Positions 10,675 through 18,472 are shown, numbered from the stretch's first letter. The stretch: DNA of 64,000 bases from Deinococcus aquiradiocola (GCF_014646915.1 NZ_BMOE01000005.1:198355-262354); one strand, 5' to 3'. Program-made: numbers and translations. Notes: generated by a model from the letters alone, not told the origin.

Positions 10675-11709
10675 TCAGGTGGTCTTCATGTCTTCACGCA
10701 GCCAGCGGGCCGCGTCGAGCGCGTGGTACGTCATGATGGCGTCCGCGCCCGCCCGACGGAACGCGATCATCGTTTCCAGCACGGTGCGGCGCTCGTCCAG
10801 CATGCCCGCCTGCACGGCGGCCTTCACCATCGCGTACTCGCCCGAGACGTTGTACGCCACGAGCGGCAGGTCGAAGGCGTCGCGCACCACGCGAATCACG
10901 TCCAGGTACGGGAGGCCCGGCTTGACCATCAGGTAGTCCGCGCCCTGCTCCGCGTCGAGCCTCGCCTCGCGCAGCGCCTCACGGTACCCGCCCGCCGGGT
11001 CCATCTGGTAGCTGCCCCGGTCCCCGAAGCTCGGCGTGCTGCCCGCCGCGTCCCGGAACGGCCCGTAATATCCGCTCGCGTACTTCACGGCGTAACTCAT
11101 GACGGGCACGTGCCCGTACCCGGCTTCGTCGAGCGCCGAGCGGATCGCGGCCACCTGCCCGTCCATCATGGCGGACGGCGCGACGATGTCCGCGCCCGCC
11201 CGCGCCTGCGACACGGCCGTGCGTGCCAGCAGTTCCAGTGCCGCGTCGTTATCGACCGTGACCTCGCCGCCCACCTCGCACAGCGGCCCGCAGTGCCCGT
11301 GGTCGGTGTATTCGCACAGGCAGGTGTCCGCGATGACGGTCATGCCGGGGTGCGCGTCCTTGATGGCCCTCGTCGCCACCTGAATGATGCCGCCCTCGTC
11401 GTACGCCTGCGAGCCGTGCGCGTCCTTGTGGCCTGGAATGCCGAACAGCACGAGGCTCTGCACGCCCAGCGCGAGCGCCTCGCCCGCCAGCCGCACGGCG
11501 CCCTCCACGCTGTGCCGCGACACACCCGGCATGGTCGCGATGGGCACCTCGTGCGCTTCCTCGTGCACGAACACCGGGTAGATGAACTGCGCGGCGGACA
11601 GCGACACCTCGCGCGTCAGGGCGCGCAGGGCGGGCGTGCGGCGGGTGCGGCGCGGACGGTCGGTCAGACCCGCGTCGCGGGCGGGGCGGGCTGGAGGCGT
11701 GACGGTCAT
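10675..11709 (-). CDS. hemB: Delta-aminolevulinic acid dehydratase (porphobilinogen synthase)
   Basis: The enzyme condenses two 5-aminolevulinate molecules to porphobilinogen in haem biosynthesis. The 344-residue protein has the zinc ligands Cys130, Cys132 and Cys140 in [13 protein letters not shown], making it a Zn-type enzyme, and two active-site lysines: Lys209 in MSYAVKYAS and the Schiff-base Lys263 in [11 protein letters not shown]. The first 25 residues are a poorly conserved Arg-rich extension. The ATG lies 6 nt after TAGGCT (11716-11721), a leaderless start. Haem is needed by the oxidase genes further along the window, though these are not linked in an operon. Confidence 0.96.
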   Translation of the reverse strand: MTVTPPARPARDAGLTDRPRRTRRTPALRALTREVSLSAAQFIYPVFVHEEAHEVPIATMPGVSRHSVEGAVRLAGEALALGVQSLVLFGIPGHKDAHGSQAYDEGGIIQVATRAIKDAHPGMTVIADTCLCEYTDHGHCGPLCEVGGEVTVDNDAALELLARTAVSQARAGADIVAPSAMMDGQVAAIRSALDEAGYGHVPVMSYAVKYASGYYGPFRDAAGSTPSFGDRGSYQMDPAGGYREALREARLDAEQGADYLMVKPGLPYLDVIRVVRDAFDLPLVAYNVSGEYAMVKAAVQAGMLDERRTVLETMIAFRRAGADAIMTYHALDAARWLREDMKTT

Positions 11710-11806
11710 GGCCTGAGCCTAACCCCGCCGGGCCGGGACAAATGAGGCGCGTTCCGGACTCCGCTCGCGGGTCGGGTGGGTGGCCGTGGGAGCGGCAGGC
11801 TGCCGA

Positions 11807-11845
11807 CAGCAGAAGGGCCGGTCATGACGACCGGCCCTTCTGCTG
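11807..11845 (-). terminator. Terminator of the LEA-like gene
   Basis: Perfect 17-bp arms (11807-11823 and 11829-11845, starting CAGCAGAAGG) with a 5-nt loop lie 17 bp past the stop codon of the gene ending at 11862. They also sit upstream of the hemB promoter and would insulate it. Confidence 0.65.
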
Positions 11846-11861
11846 AACGGGAACCCGCAGG

Positions 11862-13004
11862 TCAGTTCTTGCTGCTCGCCTCGCCGGGCTTGCTGTCCGG
11901 CTGGACGGGCGGCGTGGCCTGCGCGGGAGCGCCCGGAGCGACCGCCGCGCCCGCCGCGCTGCCCGTCGCCTGCGAGGGCTTCGGGCTGGGCGCCTGCGTC
12001 GCCGTCTCCGGCTCGATGCGTTCCAGCCAGACGCTGCCGACCACGTCGCGCACGTTCGTGCCCGCCGCGTGCAGCGCGTCCGCCGCTTCCGGGCTGAAGC
12101 TGCGCACGAACTTCAGGATGCCGTGACGCACCTTCGGGAAGCGCGCCAGCACCACGCCGCCGCCCACCAGCGCGCCCACCGTCACGAGGACGCTCACGCC
12201 GGGCCGCGCCTGCGGCTGGCCCTTCACGCGGCGGGACACCTGATCCGCGCTGCGGGCGAGGGCCTTCTCGGCCTTACGGAGTTTCTTGGCGGAGACCTTC
12301 TCCAGCCTGCGTCCGCGCACGCTGATCTCGTGCGACAGTTCCTTCTGAACCTTGAGTGCCTGCTTGCGGCCCTCCTTCACTTTCTGGGCCACCATCTTGC
12401 CACTCTCCTTGCGGACCTGCACTGCACGGTCCTGAACTTCTTCCTGCACGTCCGCCAGTTTACTCTGCGCGGCCCCGAGCAGGTTCGCGGCCTGACGTCC
12501 GCCCGTCTCGCGCAGGTCCGACACGCTGCCCAGCAGGTTCGCGGCGACCTTCCCGCCACGTTCGCCCGCCAGGGCCGCGACCTTGCCGCCCTGCTCGCCT
12601 GCCAGCGCCAGCGCGCTGCCGCCCTGCTCGGCCAGCGTTCCCGCGAGGGCGCTGCCCTTCTCGGCCGCCACCTGCGCGAGGCTGCTGCCCCGCTCGGCCG
12701 CGACGTGCGCGAGTTCCGTGCCGCGCTCGGCGGCCACCTGGGCCAGTTCCGTGCCCTTCTCGGCCGCGACCTGCGCGAGCTGCTGCGCGCGGGCACTCAC
12801 GTCCTGCACGCCCGACTGCACCTGACGGCTCGCCTCACGCACCAGCGGACGCACGGTGTCGTCCAGCAGGGCGTGCGCACTGCCGGACGCGCTGTGAACG
12901 GCGTCCAGCACCTTCTGGCGGGTGGCGGGGTTGGCGATCACGGCGCTCACGCCGCCGAGCAGCAGCAGGCTGCGCTTGGAAATCCCTCGGGTCTGAATGG
13001 TCAT
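11862..13004 (-). CDS. LEA-like / coiled-coil protein with 11-residue repeats
   Basis: The 380-residue protein has a short hydrophobic N terminus (RSLLLLGGVSAVIA, residues 11-24). From residue 76 to about 155 it carries at least four near-perfect 11-residue repeats (LAQVAAEKGTE, LAQVAAERGTE, LAHVAAERGSS, LAQVAAEKGSA) followed by Gly-rich variants. A long Lys/Arg/Glu helix follows, then one membrane segment near VSVLVTVGALVGGGVVLARF and a Pro/Ala-rich tail. Eleven-residue amphipathic repeats are the hallmark of group 3 LEA proteins, which protect cells during desiccation and which Deinococcus is known to carry. An ordinary membrane-anchored coiled coil is the alternative. Start: AAAGGAG 4 nt before the ATG; longer in-frame starts lie in the 5' leader. 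Confidence 0.75.
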   Translation of the reverse strand: MTIQTRGISKRSLLLLGGVSAVIANPATRQKVLDAVHSASGSAHALLDDTVRPLVREASRQVQSGVQDVSARAQQLAQVAAEKGTELAQVAAERGTELAHVAAERGSSLAQVAAEKGSALAGTLAEQGGSALALAGEQGGKVAALAGERGGKVAANLLGSVSDLRETGGRQAANLLGAAQSKLADVQEEVQDRAVQVRKESGKMVAQKVKEGRKQALKVQKELSHEISVRGRRLEKVSAKKLRKAEKALARSADQVSRRVKGQPQARPGVSVLVTVGALVGGGVVLARFPKVRHGILKFVRSFSPEAADALHAAGTNVRDVVGSVWLERIEPETATQAPSPKPSQATGSAAGAAVAPGAPAQATPPVQPDSKPGEASSKN

Positions 13005-13024
13005 GTGGCTCCTTTGGCGATCGC

Positions 13025-13081
13025 TTCCGGCACGCGCCGGAACGCGACTCAATGCCGCATTCTCATGCAGGGGCTTGAGAA
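13025..13081 (-). promoter_or_regulatory. Leader hairpin and inverted repeat upstream of the LEA-like gene
   Basis: A perfect 7-bp hairpin TTCCGGC/GCCGGAA (13025-13042) lies just upstream of the ribosome binding site. A 6-bp inverted repeat TTCTCA (13060-13065) and TGAGAA (13076-13081) lies further up. These may be an operator or leader structure. Confidence 0.35.
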
Positions 13082-13179
13082 GTGGGTGGGGTTGTCTTTG
13101 CACGTTGCTTAGAAAGAAGGTGACCGGGCACGGCCCGCCTTCATGCGGGTCTCGCTGCGGCTCCACGCCCGGGCGGCAG

Positions 13180-13273
13180 GTGCACCGGACCCCCTTCCAC
13201 CTCTCCCAGACCGTGCCCGTCCCCACCCGCCTCGCTCGGCTGAACCCCTGGGGGCAGCGCCGTCCGGGATCAG
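13180..13273 (-). repeat. Dispersed repeat, degenerate partial copy F
   Basis: The sequence CCCTTCCACCTCT followed by CGCTCGGCTGAACCCC and CGGGATCAG aligns with the right two thirds of the full copies. The terminal TGATCCC on the minus strand supplies the TGA stop (13270-13272) of the ABC permease gene. Confidence 0.55.
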
Positions 13274-14511
13274 GTGCGGAAGATCACCTGTTCCCGCCCG
13301 AAGGACCGCAGCGCCAGCAGCACCAGCGCGACCGTCACGAGCAGGTTCACGCCCGCCGCCAGCAGCGCCATCGGGACGCTCAGCGAGCCTTTCACGACGT
13401 CCAGGATCACGACCATCGCGTTCACGAGCGGAATGGCGTACAGGCCCGCGCTGCGCCCGATGAAGTCTGCGAACTGCAGGCCCACCGCCGGAATCACGAT
13501 CAGCAGCGACACCGGCGTGATGTACGTCTGCGCCTCCCGGAAGCTGCGCGCGAAGATGCTGACCGCGATCAGCAGCGCGCTGAGCAGCAGGGCCGCCGAC
13601 AGCGCCATCAGCACCAGCACGCCCAGACTGCCCGCGCTGACGTTCAGCTGCCCACCCAGGGTGCTGCTCACGCGCGACACCTGCGACTTCAGGAACAGGG
13701 TCGCGACCGGTCCGGACAGCAGCAGGCCCAGCAGGCCGAACGCGGCGGACGTGAGGGCCGTGCACGTCGTGGCGAGCAGCTTCCCGACCACCACCTCGGC
13801 CCGCCGGACGGGGGAGACGAGCAGCACCTCCAGCGTCCCGCGTTCCTTCTCGCCCGCCGTGCTGTCGATGGCGGTGGCCGTGCCGCCCGCCAGGATGAAC
13901 TGCAGCAGGAACATCGGGATGATGAACGCCAGCTGCCCGCTCGCCGCTTCCTGCGGCCTGCTGGCGTCGTGTTCCTGCACCGTGACGGGCGTGAGGTACG
14001 TGTCCGGCAGGCCGCGCGCGCGCAGGTCGGCGCGCACGAGGTCGCCGTTGTACGCTTCCAGCGCGGCGCGCAGTTTCGAGATGACGCCCGACTCGGCCTT
14101 CAGGTTCCCGAGCCGCGCGTACAGGTCCACCCGCCCGCTCCCGGCGCCCGCCCGGGTCGGCAGCGGCGAGGGGACGCTCAGGACGGCCTGCACCGTGCCG
14201 TCCTGCACGGCGCGCACGGCGTCCGTGACGGGCAGCAGCTGCACGCCGCGCTCCCGGCCACGGTCGAGCGTCAGGGTGCGGCGCAGCGCGTCGGGCAGCG
14301 TGCCGATCACGCCGACCTTCTGCCGGTCCTCGCCCTGCCCGCTGAACGCGCGGTTCAGGAGCAGCGGGAACCCCACCGTGAACAGCGGAATGAGCAGCAG
14401 CGGCATCAGGACGCTGCTCGTGAGGGTACGGCGGTCCCGCACGGTGCTCAGGAGTTCCTTGCGGGCCACCATCCACACGAACGCCCACCGCAGGGGACGC
14501 AGGGCCGTCAC
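13270..14511 (-). CDS. ABC-2 type permease, NatB-like
   Basis: The 413-residue protein is the membrane subunit of an ABC exporter. It has one N-terminal membrane segment (SSVLMPLLLIPLFTVGFPLLL), a large extracytoplasmic domain of about 150 residues and then five or more helices, the layout of NatB/CcmB-like ABC-2 permeases. The conserved AGEKERGTLEVLLVSPVRRAEVVVGKLLA segment is diagnostic. The GTG start overlaps the ATPase stop (GTGA), so a longer in-frame extension into the ATPase gene is rejected. It is last in an operon with its own ATPase and XRE regulator. The cargo is unknown; sodium or toxic compounds are known for NatAB. Confidence 0.85.
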   Translation of the reverse strand: MTALRPLRWAFVWMVARKELLSTVRDRRTLTSSVLMPLLLIPLFTVGFPLLLNRAFSGQGEDRQKVGVIGTLPDALRRTLTLDRGRERGVQLLPVTDAVRAVQDGTVQAVLSVPSPLPTRAGAGSGRVDLYARLGNLKAESGVISKLRAALEAYNGDLVRADLRARGLPDTYLTPVTVQEHDASRPQEAASGQLAFIIPMFLLQFILAGGTATAIDSTAGEKERGTLEVLLVSPVRRAEVVVGKLLATTCTALTSAAFGLLGLLLSGPVATLFLKSQVSRVSSTLGGQLNVSAGSLGVLVLMALSAALLLSALLIAVSIFARSFREAQTYITPVSLLIVIPAVGLQFADFIGRSAGLYAIPLVNAMVVILDVVKGSLSVPMALLAAGVNLLVTVALVLLALRSFGREQVIFRT

Positions 14512-15305
14512 GCGCTCCTCCCCGCGCGGCTGAGTGCGCGCTCCTGCATCAGCGCGAAGAACGCGCGCTCCAAGCTCGGCTGACCCGTCCGGGCGAGCAG
14601 GCCCGGCACGGTGTCGACCGTGAGCAGTTCGCCGCGCTCCAGCACCGCCACCCGGTCGCACACTTCCTCCACCTCGCTCATGACGTGCGTGCTGTACACC
14701 ACCAGCCGGTTCTCCTGCCGGTACGCCTTCACGAAGTCCAACAGGGCGCGCCGCGCGAGCACGTCCAGCCCGGACGCCGCCTCGTCCAGCACGAGGACCG
14801 GCGGGTCGTGGATGACGGCGCGCGCGATCACGATCTTCTGCCGCATGCCGGTGCTGTAGCTCCCGGCGCGCGTGTCGAGCGTGCCGCTCAGGTCGAGGTC
14901 CGCGTCGAGCGCCGCGATGCGGGCGTCTGCCTGTGCGCGCGTCATGCCGTACAGGCCCGCGAAGTACCGCAGCGTCTCGCGGCCCGTCAGGCGGTCGTAC
15001 AGGCCCATGCCGCCGTTCACCACGCCGATCAGTGCGCGCACGCGTTCCGGTTCGCGCGTCACGTCGTGCCCGGCGAGGCGCGCGTGCCCCGCGTCGGGGT
15101 GCAGCAGCGTGGCGATCACGCGCAGCAGCGTCGTCTTGCCCGCTCCGTTCGGGCCGAGCAGGCCGAACACCTCGCCCGCGTGCGCTTCGAAACTCACGCC
15201 GGACAGTGCCCGGAACGCACCGTACGTCTTGCCGAGGTCCTGCACCTGCAGCGCCGCTTCCGGGCTGGCCGTGCGCCGCGTGGGCGCGTCATGGGGTGTG
15301 GTCAT
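14508..15305 (-). CDS. ABC transporter ATP-binding protein, NatA-like
   Basis: ATPase subunit that powers the downstream permease. It has Walker A GPNGAGKTT, the signature YSTGMRQK (an STGM variant of LSGGQ, common in NatA-type exporters), Walker B VLVLDEA and an H-loop STHVMSEVEEV. The ATG at 15305 overlaps the TGA of the XRE gene as TGATG, which favours it over the GTG at 15308. The length (265 aa) is normal for the drug/sodium exporter branch. It is translationally coupled on both sides. Confidence 0.9.
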   Translation of the reverse strand: MTTPHDAPTRRTASPEAALQVQDLGKTYGAFRALSGVSFEAHAGEVFGLLGPNGAGKTTLLRVIATLLHPDAGHARLAGHDVTREPERVRALIGVVNGGMGLYDRLTGRETLRYFAGLYGMTRAQADARIAALDADLDLSGTLDTRAGSYSTGMRQKIVIARAVIHDPPVLVLDEAASGLDVLARRALLDFVKAYRQENRLVVYSTHVMSEVEEVCDRVAVLERGELLTVDTVPGLLARTGQPSLERAFFALMQERALSRAGRSA

Positions 15306-15508
15306 CACTGATCCTCCGGGTCCGGAAAGAAGAGGTCCTCGATGGGCCGCGCGAGGAGGCGCGACAGGCGGAAGGCGAGCGGCAGGCTCGGATCGTACTT
15401 TCCGGTCTCCAGGGCGTTCACGGTCTGGCGCGACACGTCCAGGCGCTCGGCGAGGTCCGCCTGCGTCCAGCCGAGCGCGCCGCGCAGGTCACGGATGGCG
15501 TTGCGCAC
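15305..15508 (-). CDS. XRE-family transcriptional regulator (small)
   Basis: The 67-residue protein is essentially one Cro/C1 helix-turn-helix: GWTQADLAERLDVSRQTV with the recognition helix around residues 24-35, ending LFFPDPEDQ. Such mini-repressors usually sit beside small membrane proteins and ABC exporters and repress their own operon. The GTG start lies 1 nt after the TGA of the upstream gene. Two palindromes at the operon promoter (16177-16239) are the obvious candidate binding sites. An inducing signal cannot be read from the sequence. Confidence 0.9.
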   Translation of the reverse strand: MRNAIRDLRGALGWTQADLAERLDVSRQTVNALETGKYDPSLPLAFRLSRLLARPIEDLFFPDPEDQ

Positions 15509-15509
15509 C

Positions 15510-15920
15510 TCAGGTCCGCTCCCGGCGCAGCCACAGCCACGTCACCCAGCTGCTCGCCCAGCCGACCAGGAAGATGCCCGACAGCACGCCCAGCAGCGCG
15601 GGAGCGGACGGGGCGGCCTGCATCCATGCGGTCCACGCGCCGAGCAGCAGCAGCGCCGTGAGCGTCACGATGCCTGCCACGCCGTACGCGGCGAGGAGCT
15701 GCGTGCGGCCGTACTCGTCGAGCACCACGTACTGCCGCCAGCTCATCCACGCGAACAGCGGCGCGAGGAGGAGCGTCACCAGCGCGTACGCCTGCCAGAA
15801 CGTCACGGCGCGCGTCGCGGTCAGGGCGATCAGGAGGATCAGCAGGCCCACACCGAGCAGCGAGTCGAGCGTCCGGAAGCGGCGCAGCCTGCGGTCGCGG
15901 CTGACCTCCCGGCCCCTCAC
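15510..15920 (-). CDS. Small four-helix membrane protein
   Basis: The 136-residue protein has about four predicted membrane helices (LLGVGLLILLIALTATRAV, ALVTLLLAPLFAWM, AAYGVAGIVTLTALLLLG and LLGVLSGIFLVGWASSW) with a conserved-looking DEYGRTQLLAAYG loop between the second and third. Proteins of this size and layout commonly lie next to XRE mini-regulators in exporter operons; the biochemical role is not known to me. It is second in the operon, 28 bp after the first gene. Confidence 0.75.
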   Translation of the reverse strand: MRGREVSRDRRLRRFRTLDSLLGVGLLILLIALTATRAVTFWQAYALVTLLLAPLFAWMSWRQYVVLDEYGRTQLLAAYGVAGIVTLTALLLLGAWTAWMQAAPSAPALLGVLSGIFLVGWASSWVTWLWLRRERT

Positions 15921-15948
15921 GGGCTTTTCCCGCGTTCGTGCAGGGCCG

Positions 15949-16179
15949 TCATGCGGCGTCCTTCGCGCGGGGCTCGCGCCACCACTGCACGGCCGCCGTG
16001 ACGTACAGCAGCGCGGCGAGGGCCGTGGCGAAGGCGGGGAGCGCGTGGGTGAATGGTCCGGCGTGCGGGTGGGCGGCGGCGGGGGCGAGCAGGGTCAGGG
16101 TGACGGCGATGAGTGTGGTGGCGACGAGGACGGTGGCGCTCCAGTGCGTCTGGAACGGCTGTGCGGCGATCTGTGGCAT
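15949..16179 (-). CDS. Small two-helix membrane protein, first gene of the XRE/ABC operon
   Basis: The 76-residue protein has two membrane helices (TVLVATTLIAVTLTLLAPAAA and ALPAFATALAALLYVTAAV) and a charged C-terminal tail. Start choice: AGGAGG lies 6 nt before the ATG at 16179. The ATG at 16197 is only 1 nt after the -10 box and would lie upstream of the transcript start. The ribosome binding site and start codon are buried inside a perfect palindrome, so a bound regulator would block expression directly. Function unknown. Confidence 0.7.
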   Translation of the reverse strand: MPQIAAQPFQTHWSATVLVATTLIAVTLTLLAPAAAHPHAGPFTHALPAFATALAALLYVTAAVQWWREPRAKDAA

Positions 16180-16239
16180 GTCAAGCCTCCTTGACATGAG
16201 CTTAGGCCTGCCACCTCGTCATGTCAAGCGACCTTGTCA
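16177..16239 (-). promoter_or_regulatory. Promoter and paired palindromic operators of the XRE/ABC operon
   Basis: The -35 TTGACA (16222-16227) and -10 TAAGCT (16199-16204) on the minus strand are exactly 17 bp apart. Palindrome 1 has perfect 9-bp arms CATGTCAAG (16177-16185) and CTTGACATG (16190-16198) and covers the transcript start, ribosome binding site and ATG. Palindrome 2, TGTCAAG (16222-16228) and CTTGTCA (16233-16239), has one mismatch and contains the -35. Centres are about 42 bp apart, four helical turns, suggesting cooperative binding by the XRE protein encoded in the operon. Confidence 0.85.
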
Positions 16240-16317
16240 CGCCCGGCCGCCGGAACGCCCCACCCCACCCGGACAGCATCGCCCACCCGCGCCCGCCCCC
16301 CGCACTATCCTGAACCC

Positions 16318-17070
16318 GTGCCCGACGCCCCCGCACCCCACGCCAGCGCACCGCAGACGGAAGCGCCGCGCCTCCTCGGCCAGCCGCGCCTCGCCGAGGT
16401 GAGCGCCTACCTGCGGCAGAACGAACCCCGCTGGCGCGCCCTCGGCATCACCCGCGTCGAACTGTTCGGCTCCGTCGCCCGCGACGACGCCGCCAACACC
16501 TCCGACGTGGACCTCCTCGTCACCTTCGCGCACCCCGCCGGCCTCCTCGACCAGGTGCGCGCCGTGCACCTCTTCGAAGCGCTCCTCGGGCGCCGCACCG
16601 ACGTCCTCACGCACGGTGCCCTCAAGCCCGGCCTGAAAGCGGCCGTCCAGCGCGACGCCCGCGACATCAGCGCCCCCACCCCCCAGGACACCACAACCCA
16701 GGACGCCCCGAGCGACCCCGCCCGCAAACGCAGCCGCTGGCGCGTCCAGGACCTCCTCACCCTGCTCGACCGCCTCCAGACCCTCACCGCCCCCCACACC
16801 CTCCAGACATACCTGCACGCCCAGGACACCCAGGACGCCGCCGCCATGAACCTCCTGCGCCTCGGTGAAGGCACCAAGTTCATCCCCCAGGACCTGCAGG
16901 ACGCCCACCCGGACGTCCCCTGGGACGAACTGCGCAGCGTCCGCAACCTCATCGCGCACGACTACTTCGGCCTCGACCCGCACCTCGTCTGGCACACCCT
17001 CACCCGCGACCTGCCCGCCCTGCGCCCCCACCTCCAGGCCCTCCACGACACCCTCCCGGAAGACGCGTGA
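16318..17070 (+). CDS. Fused MNT nucleotidyltransferase - HEPN (HepT-like) protein
   Basis: The 250-residue protein joins two halves that normally form a toxin-antitoxin pair. The N-terminal minimal nucleotidyltransferase has GS at 51-52 and the metal-binding Asp63 and Asp65 (FGSVARDDA..SDVDLLV). The C-terminal HEPN domain has the RX4HXY motif: Arg209, His214 and Tyr216 in RNLIAHDY. A Thr/Pro/Gln-rich linker of about 25 residues separates them. In known MntA-HepT pairs the MNT partner AMPylates the HEPN tyrosine and silences its RNase. Start: GTG 6 nt after TATCCT, leaderless. The next gene overlaps by GTGA. Confidence 0.85.
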   Translation: MPDAPAPHASAPQTEAPRLLGQPRLAEVSAYLRQNEPRWRALGITRVELFGSVARDDAANTSDVDLLVTFAHPAGLLDQVRAVHLFEALLGRRTDVLTHGALKPGLKAAVQRDARDISAPTPQDTTTQDAPSDPARKRSRWRVQDLLTLLDRLQTLTAPHTLQTYLHAQDTQDAAAMNLLRLGEGTKFIPQDLQDAHPDVPWDELRSVRNLIAHDYFGLDPHLVWHTLTRDLPALRPHLQALHDTLPEDA

Positions 17071-17537
17071 CCCTGCACCTCGCCCAGTTCAACTACGGCG
17101 TCCTGCGCGTCCCCGAAACCCACCCGGACGCCCGCGACTTCAGGGACGCCCTCGCGCCCATCAACGCCCTCGCCGCCCGCAGCCCCGGCTTCGTGTGGCA
17201 GCTGCCCGACGAGGACTGCGCAGCGTACTTCATGCCCGGCAGCACGCCCCTGATGATGGTCAACCTGAGCGTCTGGGAAGACGTCCGGAGCCTGCGGGAC
17301 TTCACCCTGCACGGCCCGCACCTCGACTTCCTGAGACGCCGCCGCGAGTGGTTCGTGCGCCAGGACCGACCGCACTTCTGCATGTGGTGGGTGCAGGCCG
17401 GATACCGTCCCGGCCCCGACGAGGCCCGCGCCCGCCTGGAACACCTCCGCGTCCACGGCCCCACCCCCGCCGCCTTCACCTTCACGCCGTCCTACCCGCC
17501 GGAAGCGGTGGACCTCCCGGCCTCATCCCAGACGTAG
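17067..17537 (+). CDS. DUF3291-family protein
   Basis: The 156-residue protein matches the DUF3291 pattern: LAQFNYGVLR at the start, a central SVWEDVRSLRDFTLHGPHLDFLRRRREWF and MWWVQAGYRPGPDEARARLEHL near the end. The fold is a dimeric alpha/beta barrel like antibiotic-biosynthesis monooxygenases, but its reaction is unknown. It starts with GTG overlapping the stop of the MNT-HEPN gene, so the two are co-translated. Its last 46 bp overlap the 3' end of the convergent RidA gene. Confidence 0.8.
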   Translation: MTLHLAQFNYGVLRVPETHPDARDFRDALAPINALAARSPGFVWQLPDEDCAAYFMPGSTPLMMVNLSVWEDVRSLRDFTLHGPHLDFLRRRREWFVRQDRPHFCMWWVQAGYRPGPDEARARLEHLRVHGPTPAAFTFTPSYPPEAVDLPASSQT

Positions 17538-17920
17538 GCGTCGGCCTCTATCTCCACGAGGTGCAACGGGTCGATCAGGCCACTCACCTGCACCATGCTG
17601 CAGGCAGGCCGCACCTCACCGAACACCTCGCCGTGCGCCCGACCGACCGCCTCCCACTGCGAGATGTCCTTCACGTAGATGCGGGTACGGACCACGTGCC
17701 GCAACTCCGCGCCCGCCTGCGCCAGCGCCCCGGCAATGATGCACAGGGCCGCCCGCGCCTGGGCTCCCGCATCACCGGGAAACAGGACCACGCCGTCCCG
17801 CGTGGCGGTGGTGCCCGCCACATGCACGTGCGGCCCCACCCTCACGGCCCGCGAGTACCCCACCACAGGTTCCCAGGGCGAAGTACCGGCGAAGTTGGTC
17901 CTGGCGTTCTGCTGGGTCAT
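17492..17920 (-). CDS. RidA-family protein (enamine/imine deaminase type)
   Basis: RidA proteins hydrolyse reactive enamine/imine intermediates such as 2-aminoacrylate. The 142-residue protein is of usual length and has the conserved core VAGTTATRDG, the catalytic-site Arg in VVRTRIYVKDI, and a C-terminal LVEIEADAYV in the position of the conserved VEIEAIA. The sequence GEVRPACSMVQVSGL replaces the usual RPART-V segment, so it belongs to a divergent RidA subgroup. Start: ATG 5 nt after TATGCT (17926-17931), leaderless. Convergent overlap of 46 bp with the DUF3291 gene. Confidence 0.85.
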   Translation of the reverse strand: MTQQNARTNFAGTSPWEPVVGYSRAVRVGPHVHVAGTTATRDGVVLFPGDAGAQARAALCIIAGALAQAGAELRHVVRTRIYVKDISQWEAVGRAHGEVFGEVRPACSMVQVSGLIDPLHLVEIEADAYVWDEAGRSTASGG

Positions 17921-17935
17921 GGCTCAGCATAAGGT

Positions 17936-18394
17936 GTGACCACAGCCCCACCCACAGGAACGCCGGACGCACCCGCCACCCTCACCGGCCCACTCACCGG
18001 CCCACTCACCGGCATCGTCGAGTGGCGACAGGGCGAAACCCGGCGCCACATCTGGCGGGACGGCCACCTCGTCCCGTACCGCACCGAACCGCTCCCCACC
18101 CCGGTCAACTACGGCTGCCTGCCCGGCACCCTCAACCCCGCCGACCACGCCGAAATCGACGCCGTATGGCTCGGCCCGCCCCTCCCCACCGGCCAGCACG
18201 TCACCGCGCCCCCCACCGGCCTGCTCCACCTGCAGGACGGCGACCACAAGGTCGTCTTCGGCCCCCTGCACGCCGCGCAGACCCTCCTCGACTGGTTCCC
18301 GCCCGAACGCGGCGCCCGCCTCCTGCCCGCCAGCGACGCCTGGGCGTGGCTGCACGCCCTCGGCGTGACCCCGGACCCACCAGCCCCTTCCTAA
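17936..18394 (+). CDS. Inorganic pyrophosphatase-like protein with degenerate active site
   Basis: Two blocks match family I pyrophosphatases in order: [14 protein letters not shown] (compare INYGYIPGT) and [15 protein letters not shown] (compare the Asp/Lys-containing segment before IIAVP). Between them the metal-binding DxDPxD is replaced by ADHAEID, keeping only one or two acidic residues, so classical pyrophosphatase activity is doubtful. The N terminus contains a 15-bp tandem repeat encoding LTGP. The GTG start shares its upstream region with the divergent RidA gene (15 bp apart), with CAGCAT 5 nt upstream as a weak -10. Function unknown. Confidence 0.65.
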   Translation: MTTAPPTGTPDAPATLTGPLTGPLTGIVEWRQGETRRHIWRDGHLVPYRTEPLPTPVNYGCLPGTLNPADHAEIDAVWLGPPLPTGQHVTAPPTGLLHLQDGDHKVVFGPLHAAQTLLDWFPPERGARLLPASDAWAWLHALGVTPDPPAPS

Positions 18395-18472
18395 AGATCT
18401 CCTAAAGCCTGCCGGACAGCGCAGTGTGCGCCGACCCTGCCGGGGGGAGGCCGGTGTTGTTAGATTGGCCGC

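Noticed and set aside
12583..12825. Repetitive DNA in the LEA-like gene considered as an independent repeat
   Set aside because: The periodicity of 33 bp corresponds to the 11-residue protein repeat and is coding.
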